A stretch of DNA of 17,536 nucleotides. Source: CAYZQE01 sp964480635 (GTDB lineage Bacteria; Pseudomonadota; Gammaproteobacteria; GCA-001735895). The stretch is taken from positions 1 through 17,536 of the forward strand of contig CAYZQE010000050.1 in assembly GCA_964480635.1 (NCBI GenBank). Direction: 5' to 3'. The notes beneath the pieces were generated by a model. It searched no databases. It was given only the letters and a program-made list of their open reading frames with translations, and was not told where the DNA came from. Shown here one piece after another: positions 1 to 7,763 of the stretch. The position numbers and the translations under genes are program-made. Each line of letters begins with the position of its first letter. Positions within the stretch are counted from its first letter, which is position 1.

Positions 1-272
1 AATAAAGCAATGCTGATTGATTTGACCATGTTTAAGCCTAATTGCATGCAAGCTCTTTTAACACTTGTTATTTCTGTTTTAGGTGCCGCCCAAGCCGAAT
101 TTGCAACCATCACTAAGCGAACACAAACAACGGGAAACTTTTCTAAGTGATGAACCAAGTCATCAATATCAATGTCTTGTTTAGTGAGTTCTTTTAATAG
201 CTCGCTGATACCCGTAGGCATATTTTTTACCATCGGACATTCGGTGATAGCTTGGATAATTTCTTGAGTCAT
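1..272 (-). CDS. HDOD domain signalling protein, N-terminal part (runs off the left edge)
   Basis: About 90 residues are visible, starting MTQEIIQAITECPMVKNMP, and the reading frame stays open to base 1. Residues from about 52 on read RLVMVANSAW, then EITSVKRACMQLGLNMVKSI. This is the pattern of the start of an HDOD domain: a helix with NSA, then an ITS..A...LG.N.V segment. HDOD proteins are HD-related regulatory domains that usually lack the catalytic HD pair and act in signalling and motility. The ATG follows the TAA of the upstream GGDEF-EAL gene directly (TAAATG), with no good ribosome site of its own, so it is probably translated by coupling and works in the same c-di-GMP circuit. The C-terminal part and any output domain lie outside the window. 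Confidence 0.8.
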   Translation of the reverse strand, partial: MTQEIIQAITECPMVKNMPTGISELLKELTKQDIDIDDLVHHLEKFPVVCVRLVMVANSAWAAPKTEITSVKRACMQLGLNMVKSISIAL

Positions 273-2390
273 TTAGTGTGCTTTTAAATCAGATAAAATA
301 TTGTGGTTACTTGATTGTTGGCGCTTTAAAAATAGTTTAATCTGAGAAAACTCCATAGGCCGACCAATAAAAAAACCTTGTGCAATATCGCAGTTAACGC
401 CTTGTAAATATTGTATTTGCTCTATGGTTTCAATGCCTTCTGCAATGATTTTTAGCTGTCTTATTTTCGCCATACCGATAATGCTGCCAGTTAATGCAGC
501 TATGGCATGATCTTCTGGGATATCTTTAATAAATTCGCGATCTATTTTAAGAATGTCGACTGGTAATTGGTTTAGTGAGGCTAGGTTAGAATAACCTGTA
601 CCAAAGTCATCGATCGCTAATTGCACGCCAAGCTTGCGTAATTGATTAAAAACATCAATATTATTGTCTGATACTTGAAAGGTAGATTCGGTAATTTCTA
701 ATTCTAAATATTGAGGCTCTAAGCCAGACCGCTTAAGAGCATTGGCTACTTTTTCATAAAAGTTACCATAATGAAGCTGAACAGGACTGACGTTAACAGC
801 AATTGTTATTTGTAACCCCTTATCATGCAGTAATTTACCATCAGCACATGCTTTGTTAAGCACCCATTCACCAATTTTATTAATTTGCCGGGTTTCTTCG
901 GTGACGGGAATAAACTGGTCAGGTGATATCATGCCTTTTGTGGGGTGAATCCAGCGTATTAAAGCTTCAACACCGACTATTTTTTGGGTGATTAGATTTA
1001 TTTGAGGCTGATAATAAAGCTCAAACTGTTCATGCTGATAGGCGTGATAGATTTCTTTTTCTAGCGTAATGCGCTTGATCGTTTTTTCAGTCAATAATGG
1101 CGAGTATAGTTCGAAGCATTTTTTGCCCTTAGACTTTGCCTCATACATGGCTGTATCGGCAGCCTTTAAAAGCTCAGTAATGTTATTGCCATGTAATGGA
1201 AAACAAGCCACACCGATGCTAAACGAGGTATGTATTTTGTACTGCTCTAAAAATAAAGAATGTTTAAAATCAGCAAGGATTTTTTTTGCCAGCGTCTGAC
1301 CTTGTTGAGCCAAGTTTTTATAAACGATAACAATGCAAAATTCATCACCGCCTAAACGCGCGATAAAGGCGTCCTTAGATGCAACTTTTTGTAAGTGTTG
1401 AGTGACTTCAACTAATAATAAATCGCCGGTTGAGTGACCAAGTTGGTCATTCACTCGTTTGAAGCCATCTAAGTCTAAAAATAATAACGAAAACTTAACC
1501 GCTTCGTGTTCATTTTGTTGTACTAGGTTTTGTAAATGCTCCATTAAATAGCGCCGATTGGCTAAGCCAGTTAATGAATCGTGATAAGCAAGGTGATGAT
1601 TAGAGCCTTGTCGTTTATTGAATGCCCCAATATTTTGTAAGCAGCCTTGGTATAGAATATCTTGGTTTTTAGCGATGGTTAATTGGGCGATTAAGAACAC
1701 ATCACTAAAACCAAAAGTATCAAAAGGCACTTGAATTTTAGTTTGAATATGGCTTTGGCCTTGTTTAATAGCATTAAAAAAATTGGCCGTAGTTAAACGC
1801 CCTATTTCATGTAAAGCCTGTAAAAACTCAAGTTGCGAAACGGTGTTATTTTGAGTCTTTATGTGTAGCAGTTTTTTAGCTTCAGGCGATAGCTCAAAGG
1901 TTTGTTGTGTCACATTCCATTTAAAATCACAGAGTTTTACAAGTTGGTGGGAGTCTACCTTGCTTTGATAAAGCTGTTGCCTAGACTTTTGGTGTAACAC
2001 TATTTGGGTGCATTTTTGGAGTTGATGTTCAAAATGAATATCGACAATGGGTAAGTTAATAAATGCTTTTACACCCAATTGATAAGCTTGCTTAATAAAT
2101 GCGTCACGTTTAGGTGATGAAATAATAAATATAGATAAGTCTTTTGCAGTGTCATCCTCTAATATTTCACACAAATGTAATAAATCATCAGAACAGGGGG
2201 GCGCTGATAAATATAAGATATCAACGCATTCCTGCTGTACTATTTGACTAAGGTGTTGGATGCCTTTAGACCACGTGTTGACGCTTAGATGTTTGCATTG
2301 ATGAAAAGCAGGCAAGAGAGCAATATCAGTATTATCACTGATGACTTTAATATGGACGCTGTCTGTATCTTGGGGTAGTTTTTTGGGCAT
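273..2390 (-). CDS. c-di-GMP diguanylate cyclase/phosphodiesterase (pseudo-receiver, PAS-like, GGDEF, EAL)
   Basis: A 705-residue cytoplasmic protein with no membrane segments. Residues ~12-125 look like a response-regulator receiver fold, but the expected phospho-acceptor Asp after the third strand is absent (VDILYLSAPP), so it is probably a degenerate receiver. Residues ~150-255 look PAS-like. The GGDEF domain spans ~265-430, with DSLTGLANRR at 271-280 and intact GGDEF at 347-351. The RxxD inhibitory site is missing: that register reads SKDA. The EAL domain spans ~440-690, with EAL at 475-477, LEITEST at 564-570, DDFGTGYS at 594-601 and AEGIET at 650-655, so the usual phosphodiesterase residues are present. 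Both activities are plausible; net direction cannot be read from sequence. It is directly followed by an HDOD gene, which suggests a joint signalling role. The start is preceded only by A/T-rich sequence without a clear Shine-Dalgarno. Confidence 0.93.
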   Translation of the reverse strand: MPKKLPQDTDSVHIKVISDNTDIALLPAFHQCKHLSVNTWSKGIQHLSQIVQQECVDILYLSAPPCSDDLLHLCEILEDDTAKDLSIFIISSPKRDAFIKQAYQLGVKAFINLPIVDIHFEHQLQKCTQIVLHQKSRQQLYQSKVDSHQLVKLCDFKWNVTQQTFELSPEAKKLLHIKTQNNTVSQLEFLQALHEIGRLTTANFFNAIKQGQSHIQTKIQVPFDTFGFSDVFLIAQLTIAKNQDILYQGCLQNIGAFNKRQGSNHHLAYHDSLTGLANRRYLMEHLQNLVQQNEHEAVKFSLLFLDLDGFKRVNDQLGHSTGDLLLVEVTQHLQKVASKDAFIARLGGDEFCIVIVYKNLAQQGQTLAKKILADFKHSLFLEQYKIHTSFSIGVACFPLHGNNITELLKAADTAMYEAKSKGKKCFELYSPLLTEKTIKRITLEKEIYHAYQHEQFELYYQPQINLITQKIVGVEALIRWIHPTKGMISPDQFIPVTEETRQINKIGEWVLNKACADGKLLHDKGLQITIAVNVSPVQLHYGNFYEKVANALKRSGLEPQYLELEITESTFQVSDNNIDVFNQLRKLGVQLAIDDFGTGYSNLASLNQLPVDILKIDREFIKDIPEDHAIAALTGSIIGMAKIRQLKIIAEGIETIEQIQYLQGVNCDIAQGFFIGRPMEFSQIKLFLKRQQSSNHNILSDLKAH

Positions 2391-2520
2391 TATTTTTATT
2401 TTAAGTAGTCTAATTGTTTGTGTTGATTCCTACAGTATTTAAGACTCCATGTAATGCATTTAATCTACATTAAATTCATAAGGATAACCAATGTTATTAA
2501 AGTATAGTCTAAAATAAATA

Positions 2521-3264
2521 ATGAACGATAAAGAATTACTCAGATATAGTCGCCAAATTATGTTGCCAAGTTTGGGCTATGAGGGGCAGAGCAAAATAAA
2601 AAATGCGGCGTGTTTAATTGTCGGATTGGGTGGGCTTGGTTCATCGACTAGTTTATATCTTGCAAGTAGTGGCGTGGGGCAGTTAATTTTATGTGATTTT
2701 GATGTGGTAGAAGAATCAAATTTACAGCGCCAAATTGTTCATAATCAACAACGAATTGGTATCAATAAGGCTAAATCAGCCAAGCAAACCTTGTTAGAGC
2801 TTAACCCATTGTTAAGGGTTGATGTGTTTAGCGAGCGTTTAAGCGAAACCGATTTAACTAAATTGGCCAAAAAAGTTGACGTTATTATTGATTGCAGTGA
2901 TAACTTTGATACGCGTTATCTATTAAATAGAGTCAGCCTAACCGTTAAAAAGCCATTAGTATCAGGTGCCGCCATTCGCACCGAAGGCCAGCTAAGTGTG
3001 TTTAATATGAATGCACAATCTCCTTGTTACCAATGTTTATATGATGACCCATCGGTTCAAGAAGAAAACACATGTTCAAATAGTGGTGTCTTTGCACCGT
3101 TAGTGGGGATTATAGGTTCAATGCAAGCTAATGAAGCCTTAAAAATTATTGGACAGACGGGCGAGGTACTTGATGGCAAGCTGTATGTGCTAGATAGCCA
3201 TACTATGCAAAGCCGACTGATAAACTTTACTCAAGACCCTCAATGTCCTCATCATGAAGATTAA
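2521..3264 (+). CDS. moeB: MoeB/ThiF/HesA family sulfur-carrier adenylyltransferase
   Basis: A 247-residue E1-like enzyme that would use ATP to adenylate the C-terminal Gly-Gly of a small sulfur-carrier protein (MoaD or ThiS) for molybdopterin or thiamine synthesis. The sequence shows the family start (RYSRQIMLPSLG, 9-19), the nucleotide loop GLGGLGSS (35-42), DFDVVEESNLQRQ (59-71), the conserved Asp in DCSDNFDTRY (124-133), a first zinc-binding pair CYQC (169-172), and ENTCSNSGVFAPLVGIIGS (182-200) with a conserved Cys at 185. The second zinc CxxC near the C-terminus reads CPHH (242-245), so one Cys is replaced by His. No carrier gene or moaA-E/thi cluster lies next to it, so MoeB versus ThiF is not settled. 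It overlaps the next gene by 11 bases. The ATG has no good ribosome site, but a short upstream frame with one ends three bases before it. Confidence 0.88.
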   Translation: MNDKELLRYSRQIMLPSLGYEGQSKIKNAACLIVGLGGLGSSTSLYLASSGVGQLILCDFDVVEESNLQRQIVHNQQRIGINKAKSAKQTLLELNPLLRVDVFSERLSETDLTKLAKKVDVIIDCSDNFDTRYLLNRVSLTVKKPLVSGAAIRTEGQLSVFNMNAQSPCYQCLYDDPSVQEENTCSNSGVFAPLVGIIGSMQANEALKIIGQTGEVLDGKLYVLDSHTMQSRLINFTQDPQCPHHED

Positions 3265-3448
3265 AATTATCGGCTTTCACCAAGATGATATTTACGATTG
3301 GGTCGCTGATTTAGCTTGTGGACATACGCAACATGTTCGACATAAACCGCCTTTTACCAATAGAGCTTGGGTAGTCGACCCTGACTTACGAGAACAAAAA
3401 ATGGGTGTTGAATTAAATTGTTTGAAGTGCGATCAAGAGTTGAGTTAG
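3254..3448 (+). CDS. DUF3565 family small protein
   Basis: A 64-residue soluble protein that I recognise as the DUF3565 family from its pattern: IIGFHQDD near the start (5-12), then W-VADL-CGH-QHVRHKPPF-NR-WV (16-40), ending with ELNCLKCDQ. The conserved CGH, the HVRH motif and the C-terminal CLKC pair could together bind a metal, perhaps zinc; this is inference, and no function is established for the family as far as I know. It starts inside the end of the MoeB-like gene (11-base overlap), so the two are almost certainly co-transcribed and translationally coupled. The length matches the family's usual 60-90 residues. Confidence 0.82.
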   Translation: MKIKIIGFHQDDIYDWVADLACGHTQHVRHKPPFTNRAWVVDPDLREQKMGVELNCLKCDQELS

Positions 3449-3530
3449 TTGGGCATACTTTATTTGATAATAAGGACAGCATTGACTAGTTCTGTGTATT
3501 CAATAAATATGCGAAATAGAGATAGAACGA
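3449..3530. other. Convergent gap between the DUF3565 gene and rlmB, no terminator seen
   Basis: The plus-strand MoeB-DUF3565 pair and the minus-strand rnr operon run towards each other here with only 82 bases between stop codons. I looked for a shared bidirectional terminator and found no convincing GC stem with a T-run on either strand. Confidence 0.4.
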
Positions 3531-4262
3531 TTAACCGCGTTGGCGATTAATCTCATATAAACAAACGGCAGTAGCCACTGACACATTTAAACTCTCAACC
3601 TGTCCTAGCATGGGTATTTTAATCAGTTCATCGCAGTTTTCGGTGGTTAAGCGGCGCATACCTGATCCTTCTGCGCCCATCACTAAACCTATTGCACCTT
3701 TGAAGGTTGTGTCATACAACGTTTGTTCTGTTTTATCGGTGGTGCCTACTAGCCAAACACCTGCTGTTCTTAATTCTTTTAAAGCACGAGCTAAATTAGT
3801 CACTTTTATTAAGGGAATCGTTTCGGCTCCACCGGCTGCGACTTTACTCACAGCAGGGCTGCTTAAATCTACAGAGTTATCCGTTGGAATAATAACCGTT
3901 TGAACCGCAGTGGCATCCGCTGTGCGTAAACAGGCACCTAAGTTGTGAGGGTCTTGAATGCCATCGAGCACTAAAATGAGCGATTCTGAATTAATGTCCT
4001 TTAAAAGTTGTGAAAAACTAAGTGACTGTTGTGCGTTATCGTTTACTTCTAAGAGGCAGCCTTGGTGTTTATCAGTTTGCGCTAAGCTATCAAGTTGGCC
4101 GGCATTTTTTTGAGCAATGGTAATGTTATGTTTTTTGGCATTTTGAATAACATCTTGTAAGCGTTTATTTTTACTCGGTAAGCACAATAAAGCAACACAG
4201 CTTTCGGGGTTGCTTTTAATGTGTTGTTTTACCGCATGAAAGCCATAGATAATACGGCTCAT
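3531..4262 (-). CDS. rlmB: 23S rRNA (guanosine-2251-2'-O)-methyltransferase RlmB
   Basis: A 243-residue SpoU/TrmH-family (SPOUT) methyltransferase. RlmB uses S-adenosylmethionine to methylate the ribose of G2251 in the P-loop of 23S rRNA. The N-terminal RNA-binding part starts with the typical IIYGFHAVKQHI (4-15). The three SPOUT motifs are all present: NLGACLRTA (107-115), GAEGSGMRRL (196-205) and VESLNVSVATAV (222-233), which form the trefoil knot that binds the cofactor. The length matches E. coli RlmB. The start codon shares one base with the stop of the lysine-rich gene upstream, so it is the last cistron of an rnr-orf-rlmB operon. The rnr-rlmB order is the common gammaproteobacterial one, which supports the assignment. 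Confidence 0.95.
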   Translation of the reverse strand: MSRIIYGFHAVKQHIKSNPESCVALLCLPSKNKRLQDVIQNAKKHNITIAQKNAGQLDSLAQTDKHQGCLLEVNDNAQQSLSFSQLLKDINSESLILVLDGIQDPHNLGACLRTADATAVQTVIIPTDNSVDLSSPAVSKVAAGGAETIPLIKVTNLARALKELRTAGVWLVGTTDKTEQTLYDTTFKGAIGLVMGAEGSGMRRLTTENCDELIKIPMLGQVESLNVSVATAVCLYEINRQRG

Positions 4263-4738
4263 TATTCAGTGTCCTTATTTTTCGCAGTACGCTTTACAAT
4301 TTTTTTATAGATGTTTGATGAAGGTTTTTTATCTTGAGTTTTTTCACTGTCTAATTCAGTCTGTTTAACCCGTTTAGGTTTGCCTTTACTTTTATTTTTA
4401 CGTGCTTGATGCTTTGGTTTGGCACTGTCAAAGGCTTCTCTTCGTTCTTTTTTAGCCTTGTTTTTCTTTTCGACTTTACTGAGCTTAATTTTCTTTTTAG
4501 CTTTCTTTTTAGCAGCAGGCACCTCTTCTTGAGCCGTCATCTTCGCTAAAGTGTCAGCTTGATACTGTGCTTTTGTTTTAACACTTGGCTTAGTGGCCGT
4601 AGACTCAGTTAGCATCTCTCCAGTGGATTTTATATTTTCCTTATCCACAGGGGTGGATAAGGTGTCATTGGAGCGGGCGGAGCCGCTTAATTTAGTTTTA
4701 TAAATATCCGCTGCAGTGACACTTTTTACGACAGCCAC
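4262..4738 (-). CDS. Lysine-rich basic protein of unknown function between rnr and rlmB
   Basis: No known family recognised. The 158-residue frame is 38 lysines (24%), with almost no hydrophobic core, no signal peptide and no membrane segment. The densest basic stretch is about residues 76-125, with clusters KKKAKKK, KKNKAKKERR and RKNKSKGKPKR. It is probably disordered and may bind RNA or ribosomes. The start is a GTG that overlaps the last 13 bases of rnr; no ATG occurs in frame until residue 42, and the ribosome site is poor, so coupling with rnr is likely. Its stop overlaps the rlmB start by one base. Tight overlap on both sides argues that it is translated. Alternatives: a separated copy of the RNase R basic tail, which is similarly Lys/Arg-rich, or an extension of RNase R by a -1 shift, for which I see no classic slippery site. 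Confidence 0.7.
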   Translation of the reverse strand: MAVVKSVTAADIYKTKLSGSARSNDTLSTPVDKENIKSTGEMLTESTATKPSVKTKAQYQADTLAKMTAQEEVPAAKKKAKKKIKLSKVEKKNKAKKERREAFDSAKPKHQARKNKSKGKPKRVKQTELDSEKTQDKKPSSNIYKKIVKRTAKNKDTE

Positions 4739-7614
4739 TTCGTTAACGCTTTTAAAACTTTGACTGTCTTCTGCTTTAGTACGGGTATGACCCCAGATAC
4801 TTTTGCTTGAGGTTGCGGGCTCTGAGACGGAGTCGATTGTTGCTGTCTCTGTTCCTGCTGGCGTTTCTTTCGGTTTTGACGCCTCTTTTGATTCTGACGT
4901 CTCTTTCTCTCCCGTTCCTTTTCGCTCAGTTCTTTTACTGGCTGACCCTGTTGCTTCTTGCTTTGAGAACTCTGATCTGGTTGAGCCTTGTGCTCCTTGC
5001 TTGGAGTCTTTTGGTTCGGGTTGTTGCGACTTTTTGAGCGCGATTTTTTTTTTACATCATCAGCTTTAGCATGCTTTTTAGCCTTTTTCTTTATTGGCTT
5101 TTCATCTTCCTCTGGTGCAACGGCATCGGCACCAGCTAATATGAAATCAATCTTTTTGTCTTGCATGTCAACACGCACGACTTGTACTCTAAGCGCATCG
5201 CCTAAACGGAAGGTTTGACCACTTTTCTCGCCAACAAGGCGTTGTTTCCCAGCATCAAATTGATAATAGTCTCTGGCTAAAGAAGTGACATGAACAAGCC
5301 CATCAATTAATAAATCATTAATTTGTACAAACAAACCAAAACTTGTGACTGCAACCACTTTGCCATCAAATTCATCACCTAAATGCTTGGTTAAAAACTC
5401 GCATTTTAAGTAATCAGACGCATCGCGAGTGGCTTCATCAGCGCGTCGCTCATAAGTTGAGCACGTTTCACCGAGTTGATCCATTTGGTCTAAAGAATAA
5501 TGAAAGCCTTTGTTAGAGCCTTCGCGTAATACATGACGAATACCACGATGCACGAGTAAGTCAGGATAGCGGCGAATAGGTGATGTAAAGTGAGCGTAAT
5601 CTTTGAGTGATAAACCGAAATGGCCGACTGTTTTATCAGTGGCATAGGTGGCTTGTAACATAGAGCGTAATAAAACGGTCTGGATAAGTTCGAAGTCTGG
5701 ACGTTCTTTAATAACGCTTAAGATAGCAACATAATCTTTAGTGGTTGGTACTTCACCTTTAGCAACATGCATGTTTAAGCCATACATCGCTAAAAAGGTA
5801 TATAAATCATCTGTTTTTTTACTGTTAGGGCCTTCGTGATTTCGGTATAAGTTGGGTACTTTGTTTTTCTTTAAAAACTTAGCAGCACAAATATTGGCAT
5901 TGACCATGCATTCTTCAATCAGCATGTGCGCTTCATTACGCTGAGTTTGATTAATGCTTTCTATTTTTCGTTCTTCATTAAACACGAAATAAACTTCTTT
6001 AGTATCAAACTCTAAAGCTTTACGACGTTTACGTGCTTTTTGTAACGCTTTATAAACACTTTTTAAATGCTCTAAATGAGGTTTTAAAGTGACTAAATCT
6101 TCAACGCCTTCAACGCTATCTTTGCCTTCAAATACAATCTCAGCAGCTTGGTCATAGGTTAAACGATGATGAGAATGAATTACCGCTTCATGAAAAAAGT
6201 AGTCTTTAATGGCGCCTTGAGAGCCCACGTGCATTTCACACACCATGGTTAAGCGGTCAACATGAGGGTTAAGTGAGCATAAGCCGTTACTTAATACTTC
6301 GGGGAGCATGGGGATGACTTCACCCGGGAAATAGACTGACGTGCCTCTTAACGTGGCCTCTTGGTCTAAAGCCGAGTCGACCTTAACGTAATGCGAAACA
6401 TCGGCAATGGCGACCCAAAGAACGAAGCCCGCATCGCTTTGTTCGCAAAACACAGCATCGTCAAAGTCACGGGCATCAGCACCGTCAATAGTCACAAAAT
6501 GCTTTTTGCGTAAATCTAAGCGAGGTTTGGCTTCTGCCGCACTCACTTTAGCCTTAAATTTCGATATTTCTTTAACCACATCATCATTCCATGTATGTGG
6601 AATATCATGTGTATTTAGGGCAATGGTCACTTCCATACCAGGTGCATTATCTTCGCCCAATATTTGCTTTAACACACCAGCGGCTAAATGTTTGTAGCGA
6701 GGATATTGCGTGATTTCAATGATGACGATATCTTGGTTTTTAACTTCAAGAGTGGACTCATCTGTCACTAAGATGTGACCAGTGAGACGCTTGTCATCAG
6801 GCACCACATAGCGCATGCCATTTTCTTCGAAATAGCGGCCAATAATCGAGGTATGAGCACGTGTAATGATTTTAACTAACTCACCTTCACGGCGGCTTCG
6901 TTTGTCATCAAACTGAAAAATCTTCACCGCAATAATGTCACCGTTAAGTAACTTATCCATTTGCTTCATGTGCAAGAAGATATCTTTAGTGCCATCTTCT
7001 GGTGTTAAAAAGCCAAAACCATCGGGGTGCGCTTGAACGCGACCTTTTATTAAATCCATATGGTCAAAACTCATAAAACCATCGCGGCGGTTTTTAAATA
7101 GTTGACCATCTCGTGACATGGCAATTAAACGGCGTCTGACGCCTTCAATTTGATCTTCATCGCTATAACCAAGCGCAGCCACCATATGCTTTAAATTAAC
7201 GGGTGCAGTTTCTTTTGCAATGATTTCAAGCAATAATTCACGGCTAGCAATGGGGTTGTCGTAATTGCTAGCTTCTCGTTTTGCATGAGGGTCATCATGA
7301 GGCTTTGCATCGGCATCATTATCTATCAAGGCAGAATGATCAGGCTTGATAAAGCCATCACGGCCGACTTTATCAAGTTGGCCGTCTCGCGCCATGGCGA
7401 TTAAGCGTCGTCTGACACCTTCAATTTGGTCTTCATCGTTATAACCGAGCGCAGTGACCATATGTTCTAAGTCAACAGGGTCTGTTTCTTTTTCAATAAT
7501 TTCAAGCAACAGTTCACGGCTGGCAACTGGGTTGTCATAGTTAGATGCCTCTCGTTTAGCGTGAGGGTCATTAGGTGAATTTTTGCTGGTTTTGTTATCG
7601 GTTTCGCGGGACAT
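4726..7614 (-). CDS. rnr: Ribonuclease R (3'-5' exoribonuclease) with duplicated N-terminal domain
   Basis: RNase R degrades structured RNA from the 3' end and acts in mRNA decay and rRNA quality control. The 962-residue protein is longer than E. coli RNase R (about 810). Order: two near-identical copies of the N-terminal winged-helix domain (16-97 and 108-189, 66 of 82 positions equal), cold-shock domains (~190-330), the RNB nuclease domain (~365-700) with the metal-binding cluster DGADARDFDD (377-386) intact and HFTSPIRRYPDLL (675-687), an S1 domain (~745-828), and a basic low-complexity tail (~838-935) rich in Lys, Arg and Gln. All catalytic acidic residues are present, so it should be active. 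It heads an operon with the lysine-rich gene and rlmB. The ATG has no Shine-Dalgarno; a 13-base near-palindrome (7620-7632) lies just upstream. Confidence 0.96.
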   Translation of the reverse strand: MSRETDNKTSKNSPNDPHAKREASNYDNPVASRELLLEIIEKETDPVDLEHMVTALGYNDEDQIEGVRRRLIAMARDGQLDKVGRDGFIKPDHSALIDNDADAKPHDDPHAKREASNYDNPIASRELLLEIIAKETAPVNLKHMVAALGYSDEDQIEGVRRRLIAMSRDGQLFKNRRDGFMSFDHMDLIKGRVQAHPDGFGFLTPEDGTKDIFLHMKQMDKLLNGDIIAVKIFQFDDKRSRREGELVKIITRAHTSIIGRYFEENGMRYVVPDDKRLTGHILVTDESTLEVKNQDIVIIEITQYPRYKHLAAGVLKQILGEDNAPGMEVTIALNTHDIPHTWNDDVVKEISKFKAKVSAAEAKPRLDLRKKHFVTIDGADARDFDDAVFCEQSDAGFVLWVAIADVSHYVKVDSALDQEATLRGTSVYFPGEVIPMLPEVLSNGLCSLNPHVDRLTMVCEMHVGSQGAIKDYFFHEAVIHSHHRLTYDQAAEIVFEGKDSVEGVEDLVTLKPHLEHLKSVYKALQKARKRRKALEFDTKEVYFVFNEERKIESINQTQRNEAHMLIEECMVNANICAAKFLKKNKVPNLYRNHEGPNSKKTDDLYTFLAMYGLNMHVAKGEVPTTKDYVAILSVIKERPDFELIQTVLLRSMLQATYATDKTVGHFGLSLKDYAHFTSPIRRYPDLLVHRGIRHVLREGSNKGFHYSLDQMDQLGETCSTYERRADEATRDASDYLKCEFLTKHLGDEFDGKVVAVTSFGLFVQINDLLIDGLVHVTSLARDYYQFDAGKQRLVGEKSGQTFRLGDALRVQVVRVDMQDKKIDFILAGADAVAPEEDEKPIKKKAKKHAKADDVKKKSRSKSRNNPNQKTPSKEHKAQPDQSSQSKKQQGQPVKELSEKERERKRRQNQKRRQNRKKRQQEQRQQQSTPSQSPQPQAKVSGVIPVLKQKTVKVLKALTKWLS
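7048..7569 (-). repeat. Tandem in-frame duplication inside rnr (two 246-bp copies)
   Basis: Copies at 7324-7569 and 7048-7293, offset by exactly 276 bases (92 codons), both start with DPHAKREASNYDNP and both contain EDQIEGVRRRLIAM. They differ at 16 of 82 residues, including several in the last third (DKVGRDGFIKP against FKNRRDGFMSF). The DNA is also clearly similar, so this is a real duplication that has drifted while staying in frame. Confidence 0.92.
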
Positions 7615-7763
7615 AAGTGTCAGTCTGACTGAGAAAGTGGGGCAGTATATAGAATTAGCCCTTTACATGACACTTTTATAGCGTCATGAGACGGTAAAAC
7701 AGTACGTTTATGTTGTTTTTACTACCGCTTATCAGCTATTTCAGCATATTCTAAATAACTAAC

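Noticed and set aside
2491..2517. Eight-codon frame with a good ribosome site (AAGGAT) just upstream of the MoeB-like gene
   Set aside because: It could be a coupling leader, but such short frames are common and nothing else supports it, so it is mentioned only under the gene.
4803..5218. Three overlapping plus-strand open frames opposite the rnr tail
   Set aside because: They mirror the repetitive Lys/Arg/Gln codons of the RNase R tail and have no ribosome sites; they are shadows.
7666..7688. CATGAC/GTCATG hairpin around a TATAAA on the minus strand, as rnr promoter
   Set aside because: The -10 is fair but no acceptable -35 lies at the right distance, and the stem is only six pairs, so I do not call a promoter.
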